A stretch of DNA of 64,000 nucleotides from assembly GCA_964017155.1 (NCBI GenBank), contig OZ024861.1:53706309-53770308 (forward strand), given 5' to 3'. A program made the position numbers and the translations under genes. Below the pieces are notes generated by a model. The model had not been told where the DNA came from. It made no database searches and saw only the letters and a program-made list of their open reading frames with translations. Shown here piece by piece: positions 1 to 8,454 of this stretch. The stretch comes from Oasisia sp. SBJ-2009. Lineage: Eukaryota > Annelida > Polychaeta > Sabellida > Siboglinidae. Each line of letters starts with the position of its first letter. Positions within the stretch are counted from its first letter, which is position 1.

Positions 1-261
1 TGTTGCTATTATATCAGTATTTTTGCCAACATTTGATACTTGATTAAATTAATTCATTCAATTATAATCATCTTGCGCGTATTTATGTTTTATAAACAGC
101 GCGTCTTGGCAAACTTTTGAGGTCGAAAAGACAGCGCGATTTGTGCCAGTCGCAAGCGCAGCGGTGCATGTTTCTGCGCTGAGCATATGAAATGAGCGAT
201 AAACAGTTTGTTTAGGCCGACCGCGCTGTCTTTTCGACCTCAAAAGTCTGCTAAGACGCGC

Positions 262-273
262 TATATATAAAAC
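262..273 (+). promoter_or_regulatory. TATA-like motif in the right arm (weak)
   Basis: The motif 'tatatataaaac' resembles a eukaryotic TATA box. Type A left-side units have 'gctatatataaaac'; B and most right-side units have 'gctgtatataaaac'. The left arm carries an inverted equivalent ('gttttataaac'). No start site or gene is downstream, so any promoter role, for example for satellite transcription, is conjecture. AT-rich satellites contain such motifs by chance. Confidence 0.15.
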
Positions 274-392
274 ATAAATATGCGCAAGATGAATATAATT
301 GATTGAATTAACAAAATCAAGTATCAAATGTTGGCAAAAATACAGTTATAATACCAAAATTGAGGTGGGCCCGACTTGTACATAAGTGCCAA

Positions 393-471
393 CACTTGCG
401 GGCGCGTACCTTCACGCGCACTCTCTCATAAAAGCAAGTATACTCTCAATTTGTTTTCAGTATTTCACTAT
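393..471. other. Loop B (79 bp) between consecutive arms (example)
   Basis: This is the second spacer, between the right arm of one unit and the left arm of the next. A short inverted repeat 'gcgcgt'/'acgcgc' lies at 402-407 and 414-419, followed by a CT-rich 'actctctcata' and the 504/508 indel site. The flanking 33-bp arm ends (360-392 and 472-504) pair with one mismatch, so 360-504 by itself looks like a 145-bp element with 33-bp terminal inverted repeats. Right-side B'' and D units carry 'gcgcgcaacttcac' here in place of 'gcgcgtaccttcac'. Confidence 0.85.
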
Positions 472-896
472 TTGGCACTTATGTACAAGTCGGACCCACC
501 TCAATGTTGCTATTATATCAGTATTTTTGCCAACATTTGATACTTGATTAAATTAATTCATTCAATTATAATCATCTTGCGCGTATTTATGTTTTATAAA
601 CAGCGCGTCTTGGCAAACTTTTGAGGTCGAAAAGACAGCGCGATTTGTGCCAGTCGCAAGCGCAGCGGTGCATGTTACTGCGCTGAGCATATGAAATGAG
701 CGATAAACAGTTTGTTTAGGCCGACCGCGCTGTCTTTTCGACCTCAAAAGTCTGCTAAGACGCGCTATATATAAAACATAAATATGCGCAAGATGAATAT
801 AATTGATTGAATTAACAAAATCAAGTACCAAATGTTGGCAAAAATACAGTTATAATACCAAAATTGAGGTGGGCCCGACTTGTACATAAGTGCCAA
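472..896. repeat. Inverted repeat: 171-bp arms around loop A (example)
   Basis: The left arm is 472-642 and the right arm 726-896, each exactly 171 bp. Reverse-complementing the right arm and laying it on the left arm gives an ungapped match with about 16 mismatches (about 90% identity, counted by eye). Mismatches cluster in the middle. The 25-30 bp next to loop A ('ttttgaggtcgaaaagac' and onwards) and the 33 bp next to loop B ('ttggcacttatgtacaag' to 'cctcaa') are perfect or have one mismatch. The same geometry holds, with shifted coordinates, for every long unit preceded by any unit in the array. Confidence 0.92.
643..725. other. Loop A (83 bp) between the long arms (example)
   Basis: This is the spacer of the large inverted repeat. 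It contains a small nested inverted repeat, 'gcgcag' and 'ctgcgc' with a 12-bp spacer (156-161 and 174-179 in the first unit). The nested stem is intact in A and B units. It is broken in three derived lineages: B''' ('gcgaag'), some A'' ('gctcag') and C (14-bp deletion at 'ctgcaagagcg'). Loop A carries most of the A/B diagnostic sites. Confidence 0.85.
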
Positions 897-1008
897 CACT
901 TGCGGACGCGTACCTTCACGCGCACTCTCTCATAAAAGCAAGTATACTCTCAATTTGTTTTCAGTATTTCACTATTTGGCACTTATGTACAAGTCGGACC
1001 CACCTCAA

Positions 1009-1512
1009 TGTTGCTATTATATCAGTATTTTTGCCAACATTTGATACTTGATTAAATTAATTCATTCAATTATTATCATCTTGCGCGTATTTATGTTTTA
1101 TAAACAGCGCGTCTTGGCAAACTTTTGAGGTCGAAAAGACAGCGCGAATTGTGCCAGTCGCAAGCGCAGAGGTGCATGTTACTGCGCTGTGCATATGAAA
1201 TGAGCGATAAACAGTTTGTTTATGCCGACCACGCTGTCTTTTCGACCTCAAAAGTCTGCTAAGACGCGCTGTATATAAAACATTAATATGCGCAAGATGA
1301 TTATAATTGATTGAATTAACAAAATCAAGTATCAAATGTTGGCAAAAATACAGTTATAATACCAAAATTGAGGTGGGCCCGACTTGTACATAAGTGCCAA
1401 CACTTGCGGGCGCGTACCTTCACGCGCACTCTCTCATAAAAGCAAGTATACTCTCAATTTGTTTTCAGTATTTCACTATTTGGCACTTATGTACAAGTCG
1501 GACCCACCTCAA
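1009..1512. repeat. Reference long monomer, type B (504 bp)
   Basis: Type B has the same two-arm, two-loop plan as A but a distinct set of fixed substitutions: 'cgaattgtgcc', 'agaggtg', 'ctgtgcatatg', 'tatgccgaccacg', 'gctgtatataaaac', 'aacattaatatg' and 'gatgattata'. All are linked through the unit, so A and B are old diverged subfamilies, not random noise. A sub-variant ending its arm 'caattattatcatc' instead of 'caattataatcatc' recurs at 1009, 6939, 7951, 13589, 14601, 18935, 19439, 22766 and 27388. A second sub-variant with 'tatatatg' and 'ttgtggtggg' occurs at 10266, 12581 and 17927. Confidence 0.92.
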
Positions 1513-2020
1513 TGTTGCTATTATATCAGTATTTTTGCCAACATTTGATACTTGATTAAATTAATTCATTCAATTATAATCATCTTGCGCGTATTTATGT
1601 TTTATAAACAGCGCGTCTTGGCAAACTTTTGAGGTCGAAAAGACAGCGCGATTTGTGCCAGTCGCAAGCGCAGCGGTGCATGTTACTGCGCTGAGCATAT
1701 GAAATGAGCGATAAACAGTTTGTTTAGGCCGACCGCGCTGTCTTTTCGACCTCAAAAGTCTGCTAAGACGCGCTATATATAAAACATAAATATGCGCAAG
1801 ATGAATATAATTGATTGAATTAACAAAATCAAGTACCAAATGTTGGCAAAAATACAGTTATAATACCAAAATTGAGGTGGGCCCGACTTGTACATAAGTG
1901 CCAACACTTGCGGACGCGTACCTTCACGCGCACTCTCTCATAAATAAAATCACGTATACTCTCAATTTGTTTTCAGTATTTCACTATTTGGCACTTATGT
2001 ACAAGTCGGACCCACCTCAA
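1513..2020. repeat. Reference long monomer, 508-bp form (A508)
   Basis: This unit is identical in plan to the 504-bp unit but has 'cataaataaaatcacg' in loop B in place of 'cataaaagcaag', a net gain of 4 bp. In most 508-bp units this comes with 'gcggacgcg' instead of 'gcgggcgcg' upstream, which creates an ACGCGT (MluI-type) palindrome. Forty-three units carry this form. On the left side it marks nearly all A units that directly precede a B or S unit, and it defines a second loop-B haplotype. Confidence 0.9.
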
Positions 2021-3828
2021 TGTTGCTATTATATCAGTATTTTTGCCAACATTTGATACTTGATTAAATTAATTCATTCAATTATAATCATCTTGCGCGT
2101 ATTTATGTTTTATAAACAGCGCGTCTTGGCAAACTTTTGAGGTCGAAAAGACAGCGCGAATTGTGCCAGTCGCAAGCGCAGAGGTGCATGTTACTGCGCT
2201 GTGCATATGAAATGAGCGATAAACAGTTTGTTTATGCCGACCACGCTGTCTTTTCGACCTCAAAAGTCTGCTAAGACGCGCTGTATATAAAACATTAATA
2301 TGCGCAAGATGATTATAATTGATTGAATTAACAAAATCAAGTATCAAATGTTGGCAAAAATACAGTTATAATACCAAAATTGAGGTGGGCCCGACTTGTA
2401 CATAAGTGCCAACACTTGCGGGCGCGTACCTTCACGCGCACTCTCTCATAAAAGCACGTATACTCTCAATTTGTTTTCAGTATTTCACTATTTGGCACTT
2501 ATGTACAAGTCGGACCCACCTCAATGTTGCTATTATATCAGTATTTTTGCCAACATTTGATACTTGATTAAATTAATTCATTCAATTATAATCATCTTGC
2601 GCGTATTTATGTTTTATAAACAGCGCGTCTTGGCAAACTTTTGAGGTCGAAAAGACAGCGCGATTTGTGCCAGTCGCAAGCGCAGCGGTGCATGTTACTG
2701 CGCTGAGCATATGAAATGAGCGATAAACAGTTTGTTTAGGCCGACCGCGCTGTCTTTTCGACCTCAAAAGTCTGCTAAGACGCGCTATATATAAAACATA
2801 AATATGCGCAAGATGAATATAATTGATTGAATTAACAAAATCAAGTATCAAATGTTGGCAAAAATACAGTTATAATACCAAAATTGAGGTGGGCCCGACT
2901 TGTACATAAGTGCCAACACTTGCGGGCGCGTACCTTCACGCGCACTCTCTCATAAAAGCAAGTATACTCTCAATTTGTTTTCAGTATTTCACTATTTGGC
3001 ACTTATGTACAAGTCGGACCCACCTCAATGTTGCTATTATATCAGTATTTTTGCCAACATTTGATACTTGATTAAATTAATTCATTCAATTATAATCATC
3101 TTGCGCGTATTTATGTTTTATAAACAGCGCGTCTTGGCAAACTTTTGAGGTCGAAAAGACAGCGCGATTTGTGCCAGTCGCAAGCGCAGCGGTGCATGTT
3201 ACTGCGCTGAGCATATGAAATGAGCGATAAACAGTTTGTTTAGGCCGACCGCGCTGTCTTTTCGACCTCAAAAGTCTGCTAAGACGCGCTATATATAAAA
3301 CATAAATATGCGCAAGATGAATATAATTGATTGAGTTAACAAAATCAAGTACCAAATGTTGGCAAAAATACAGTTATAATACCAAAATTGAGGTGGGCCC
3401 GACTTGTACATAAGTGCCAACACTTGCGGACGCGTACCTTCACGCGCACTCTCTCATAAATAAAATCACGTATACTCTCAATTTGTTTTCAGTATTTCAC
3501 TATTTGGCACTTATGTACAAGTCGGACCCACCTCAAATGTTGCTATTATATCAGTATTTTTGCCAACATTTGATACTTGATTAAATTAATTCATTCAATT
3601 ATAATCATCTTGCGCGTATATATGTTTTATAAACAGCGCGTCTTGGCAAACTTTTGAGGTCGAAAATACAGCGCGAATTGTGCCAGTCGCAAGCGCAGAG
3701 GTGCATGTTACTGCGCTGTGCATATGAAATGAGCGATAAACAGTTTGTTTATGCCGACCACGTATACTCTCAATTTGTTTTCAGTATTTCACTATTTGGC
3801 ACTTATGTACAAGTCGGACCCACCTCAA
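2021..3828. repeat. 1.8-kb four-unit block B-A-A-S (copy 1 of 3)
   Basis: Four units (504+504+509+291) form a block recurring at 5132-6938 (1,807 bp) and 27388-29194 (1,807 bp). In all three the second A carries 'caagtaccaaatg' in its right arm and the 508-type loop B before S. The copies lie more than 20 kb apart, so the block predates or escaped the later local duplications. Confidence 0.8.
3538..3828. repeat. Reference short monomer S (291 bp, deletion derivative)
   Basis: The unit follows type B through loop A to 'tatgccgaccacg'. It then jumps directly to 'tatactctcaatttg' of loop B, with the junction 'cacg' at 3759-3762. Both parents carry 'cacg' at the breakpoints ('gaccacgctgtc' and 'agcacgtatac' or 'atcacgtatac'), so this is a 4-bp microhomology deletion of 213 bp (from a 504 unit) or 217 bp (from a 508 unit). 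It removes the entire right arm, the GGGCCC site and most of loop B. S starts in the left half: 3538, 4841, 6648, 8963, 11278, 16625, 21463, 24790, 27097, 28904, 30207, 33016 (290 bp), 34318. Some copies read 'cgaaaatacag' (3538, 8963, 11278, 16625, 28904, 30207, 33016, 34318), the rest 'cgaaaagacag'. Confidence 0.93.
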
Positions 3829-5131
3829 AGTTGCTATTATATCAGTATTTTTGCCAACATTTGATACTTGATTAAATTAATTCATTCAATTATAATCATC
3901 TTGCGCGTATTTATGTTTTATAAACAGCGCGTCTTGGCAAACTTTTGAGGTCGAAAAGACAGCGCGAATTGTGCCAGTCGCAAGCGCAGAGGTGCATGTT
4001 ACTGCGCTGTGCATATGAAATGAGCGATAAACAGTTTGTTTATGCCGAACACGCTGTCTTTTCGACCTCAAAAGTCTGCTAAGACGCGCTGTATATAAAA
4101 CATTAATATGCGCAAGATGATTATAATTGATTGAATTAACAAAATCAAGTATCAAATGTTGGCAAAAATACAGTTATAATACCAAAATTGAGGTGGGCCC
4201 GACTTGTACATAAGTGCCAACACTTGCGGGCGCGTACCTTCACGCGCACTCTCTCATAAAAGCACGTATACTCTCAATTTGTTTTCAGTATTTCACTATT
4301 TGGCACTTATGTACAAGTCGGACCCACCTCAATGTTGCTATTATATCAGTATTTTTGCCAACATTTGATACTTGATTAAATTAATTCATTCAATTATAAT
4401 CATCTTGCGCGTATTTATGTTTTATAAACAGCGCGTCTTGGCAAACTTTTGAGGTCGAAAAGACAGCGCGATTTGTGCCAGTCGCAAGCGCAGCGGTGCA
4501 TGTTACTGCGCTGAGCATATGAAATGAGCGATAAACAGTTTGTTTAGGCCGACCGCGCTGTCTTTTCGACCTCAAAAGTCTGCTAAGACGCGCTGTATAT
4601 AAAACATAAATATGCGCAAGATGAATATAATTGATTGAATTAACAAAATCAAGTATCAAATGTTGGCAAAAATACAGTTATAATACCAAAATTGAGGTGG
4701 GCCCGACTTGTACATAAGTGCCAACACTTGCGGACGCGTACCTTCACGCGCACTCTCTCATAAATAAAATCACGTATACTCTCAATTTGTTTTCAGTATT
4801 TCACTATTTGGCACTTATGTACAAGTCGGACCCACCTCAATGTTGCTATTATATAAGTATTTTTGCCAACATTTGATACTTGATTAAATTAATTCATTCA
4901 ATTATAATCATCTTGCGCGTATATATGTTTTATAAACAGCGCGTCTTGGCAAACTTTTGAGGTCGAAAAGACAGCGCGAATTGTGCCAGTCGCAAGCGCA
5001 GAGGTGCATGTTACTGCGCTGTGCATATGAAATGAGCGATAAACAGTTTGTTTATGCCGACCACGTATACTCTCAATTTGTTTTCAGTATTTCACTATTT
5101 GGCACTTATGTACAAGTCGGACCCACCTCAA

Positions 5132-6938
5132 AGTTGCTATTATATCAGTATTTTTGCCAACATTTGATACTTGATTAAATTAATTCATTCAATTATAATC
5201 ATCTTGCGCGTATTTATGTTTTATAAACAGCGCGTCTTGGCAAACTTTTGAGGTCGAAAAGACAGCGCGAATTGTGCCAGTCGCAAGCGCAGAGGTGCAT
5301 GTTACTGCGCTGTGCATATGAAATGAGCGATAAACAGTTTGTTTATGCCGACCACGCTGTCTTTTCGACCTCAAAAGTCTGCTAAGACGCGCTGTATATA
5401 AAACATTAATATGCGCAAGATGATTATAATTGATTGAATTAACAAAATCAAGTATCAAATGTTGGCAAAAATACAGTTATAATACCAAAATTGAGGTGGG
5501 CCCGACTTGTACATAAGTGCCAACACTTGCGGGCGCGTACCTTCACGCGCACTCTCTCATAAAAGCAAGTATACTCTCAATTTGTTTTCAGTATTTCACT
5601 ATTTGGCACTTATGTACAAGTCGGACCCACCTCAATGTTGCTATTATATCAGTATTTTTGCCAACATTTGATACTTGATTAAATTAATTCATTCAATTAT
5701 AATCATCTTGCGCGTATTTATGTTTTATAAACAGCGCGTCTTGGCAAACTTTTGAGGTCGAAAAGACAGCGCGATTTGTGCCAGTCGCAAGCGCAGCGGT
5801 GCATGTTACTGCGCTGAGCATATGAAATGAGCGATAAACAGTTTGTTTAGGCCGACCGCGCTGTCTTTTCGACCTCAAAAGTCTGCTAAGACGCGCTATA
5901 TATAAAACATAAATATGCGCAAGATGAATATAATTGATTGAATTAACAAAATCAAGTATCAAATGTTGGCAAAAATACAGTTATAATACCAAAATTGAGG
6001 TGGGCCCGACTTGTACATAAGTGCCAACACTTGCGGGCGCGTACCTTCACGCGCACTCTCTCATAAAAGCAAGTATACTCTCAATTTGTTTTCAGTATTT
6101 CACTATTTGGCACTTATGTACAAGTCGGACCCACCTCAATGTTGCTATTATATCAGTATTTTTGCCAACATTTGATACTTGATTAAATTAATTTATTCAA
6201 TTATAATCATCTTGCGCGTATTTATGTTTTATAAACAGCGCGTCTTGGCAAACTTTTGAGGTCGAAAAGACAGCGCGATTTGTGCCAGTCGCAAGCGCAG
6301 CGGTGCATGTTACTGCGCTGAGCATATGAAATGAGCGATAAACAGTTTGTTTAGGCCGACCGCGCTGTCTTTTCGACCTCAAAAGTCTGCTAAGACGCGC
6401 TATATATAAAACATAAATATGCGCAAGATGAATATAATTGATTGAATTAACAAAATCAAGTACCAAATGTTGGCAAAAATACAGTTATAATACCAAAATT
6501 GAGGTGGGCCCGACTTGTACATAAGTGCCAACACTTGCGGACGCGTACCTTCACGCGCACTCTCTCATAAATAAAATCACGTATACTCTCAATTTGTTTT
6601 CAGTATTTCACTATTTGGCACTTATGTACAAGTCGGACCCACCTCAATGTTGCTATTATATCAGTATTTTTGCCAACATTTGATACTTGATTAAATTAAT
6701 TCATTCAATTATAATCATCTTGCGCGTATATATGTTTTATAAACAGCGCGTCTTGGCAAACTTTTGAGGTCGAAAAGACAGCGCGAATTGTGCCAGTCGC
6801 AAGCGCAGAGGTGCATGTTACTGCGCTGTGCATATGAAATGAGCGATAAACAGTTTGTTTATGCCGACCACGTATACTCTCAATTTGTTTTCAGTATTTC
6901 ACTATTTGGCACTTATGTACAAGTCGGACCCACCTCAA
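5132..6938. repeat. 1.8-kb four-unit block B-A-A-S (copy 2 of 3)
   Basis: Units start at 5132, 5636, 6140 and 6648. The S unit ends in 'aaagttgctatgatatcag' at its junction with the next B unit. That private variant is seen again only at the junction near 27388, which links this locus to the 27-29 kb region. Confidence 0.8.
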
Positions 6939-8454
6939 AGTTGCTATGATATCAGTATTTTTGCCAACATTTGATACTTGATTAAATTAATTCATTCAAT
7001 TATTATCATCTTGCGCGTATTTATGTTTTATAAACAGCGCGTCTTGGCAAACTTTTGAGGTCGAAAAGACAGCGCGAATTGTGCCAGTCGCAAGCGCAGA
7101 GGTGCATGTTACTGCGCTGTGCATATGAAATGAGCGATAAACAGTTTGTTTATGCCGACCACGCTGTCTTTTCGACCTCAAAAGTCTGCTAAGACGCGCT
7201 GTATATAAAACATTAATATGCGCAAGATGATTATAATTGATTGAATTAACAAAATCAAGTATCAAATGTTGGCAAAAATACAGTTATAATACCAAAATTG
7301 AGGTGGGCCCGACTTGTACATAAGTGCCAACACTTGCGGGCGCGTACCTTCACGCGCACTCTCTCATAAAAGCAAGTATACTCTCAATTTGTTTTCAGTA
7401 TTTCACTATTTGGCACTTATGTACAAGTCGGACCCACCTCAATGTTGCTATTATATCAGTATTTTTGCCAACATTTGATACTTGATTAAATTAATTCATT
7501 CAATTATAATCATCTTGCGCGTATTTATGTTTTATAAACAGCGCGTCTTGGCAAACTTTTGAGGTCGAAAAGACAGCGCGATTTGTGCCAGTCGCAAGCG
7601 CAGCGGTGCATGTTACTGCGCTGAGCATATGAAATGAGCGATAAACAGTTTGTTTAGGCCGACCGCGCTGTCTTTTCGACCTCAAAAGTCTGCTAAGACG
7701 CGCTATATATAAAACATAAATATGCGCAAGATGAATATAATTGATTGAATTAACAAAATCAAGTATCAAATGTTGGCAAAAATACAGTCATAATACCAAA
7801 ATTGAGGTGGGCCCGACTTGTACATAAGTGCCAACACTTGCGGACGCGTACCTTCACGCGCACTCTCTCATAAATAAAATCACGTATACTCTCAATTTGT
7901 TTTCAGTATTTCACTATTTGGCACTTATGTACAAGTCGGACCCACCTCAATGTTGCTATTATATCAGTATTTTTGCCAACATTTGATACTTGATTAAATT
8001 AATTCATTCAATTATTATCATCTTGCGCGTATTTATGTTTTATAAACAGCGCGTCTTGGCAAACTTTTGAGGTCGAAAAGACAGCGCGAATTGTGCCAGT
8101 CGCAAGCGCAGAGGTGCATGTTACTGCGCTGTGCATATGAAATGAGCGATAAACAGTTTGTTTATGCCGACCACGCTGTCTTTTCGACCTCAAAAGTCTG
8201 CTAAGACGCGCTGTATATAAAACATTAATATGCGCAAGATGATTATAATTGATTGAATTAACAAAATCAAGTATCAAATGTTGGCAAAAATACAGTTATA
8301 ATACCAAAATTGAGGTGGGCCCGACTTGTACATAAGTGCCAACACTTGCGGGCGCGTACCTTCACGCGCACTCTCTCATAAAAGCAAGTATACTCTCAAT
8401 TTGTTTTCAGTATTTCACTATTTGGCACTTATGTACAAGTCGGACCCACCTCAA

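Larger units (their letters stand above)
1..504. repeat. Reference long monomer, type A (504 bp)
   Basis: This is the first complete unit, used as the frame for offsets. Offsets 1-138 are the left-arm body, 139-221 loop A, 222-392 the right arm, 393-471 loop B, and 472-504 the start of the next left arm. Type A is recognised by 'cgatttgtgcc', 'agcggtg', 'ctgagcatatg', 'taggccgaccgcg', 'aacataaatatg' and 'gatgaatata'. The 504-bp form has 'cataaaagcaag' or 'cataaaagcacg' in loop B. An ApaI-type GGGCCC palindrome lies at 367-372, in the right arm. This first copy has a private 'tgtttctgcg' where others have 'tgttactgcg'. Confidence 0.93.
1..8454. repeat. Array block 1: A/B units with three S units
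   Basis: This block has eighteen units in the order A A B A B A A S B A S B A A S B A B. Starts: 1, 505, 1009, 1513, 2021, 2525, 3029, 3538, 3829, 4333, 4841, 5132, 5636, 6140, 6648, 6939, 7443, 7951. The unit at 3029 is 509 bp because of an extra 'a' in 'cctcaaatg'. No gene or other element is present. Confidence 0.9.

Noticed and set aside
120..140. RNA polymerase III box B / tRNA-derived SINE
   Set aside because: 'gaggtcgaaaag' only loosely resembles box B (GGTTCGANNCC): one T is missing and the 3' part is wrong. No box A at proper spacing, no cloverleaf, no poly-A tail.
222..250. CENP-B box
   Set aside because: The arm stretch 'tcttttcgacctc' has TTCG but lacks the required central A and the CGGG end; no other position in the monomer fits.
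222..260. Bacterial rho-independent terminator or attC-like integron site
   Set aside because: Strong inverted repeats with loops exist, but there are no genes, no T-tract after the stem and no cassette structure. A 64 kb array of this type is not a bacterial feature.
58..327. Protein-coding gene on the minus strand (about 89 codons, repeated in most long units)
   Set aside because: The frame lies across the inverted-repeat arms and loop A and has no recognisable domain. Differences between A and B units are mainly amino-acid changing, and deletions in C, B'' and the 17420, 42830 units break it without any sign of loss of the unit. It is repeat shadow, not a gene.
472..896. Autonomous DNA transposon with 171-bp terminal inverted repeats
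   Set aside because: The interior is only 83 bp, with no transposase, and no target-site duplication is visible because every copy abuts another. A non-autonomous foldback/MITE origin is possible but unproven, so I annotate it as satellite.
1930..1952. Polyadenylation signal in the 508-bp variant ('cataaataaaatc')
   Set aside because: AATAAA arises from the 4-bp length variant of loop B, with no gene upstream; chance occurrence.
3654..3875. Plus-strand frame of 73 codons in short units (also 66- and 82-codon frames elsewhere)
   Set aside because: It starts at a TTG in the arm, runs through the deletion junction into the next unit, and exists only because the short-unit deletion joined two non-coding stretches. 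No homology, ribosome-binding context or conservation beyond the repeat itself.
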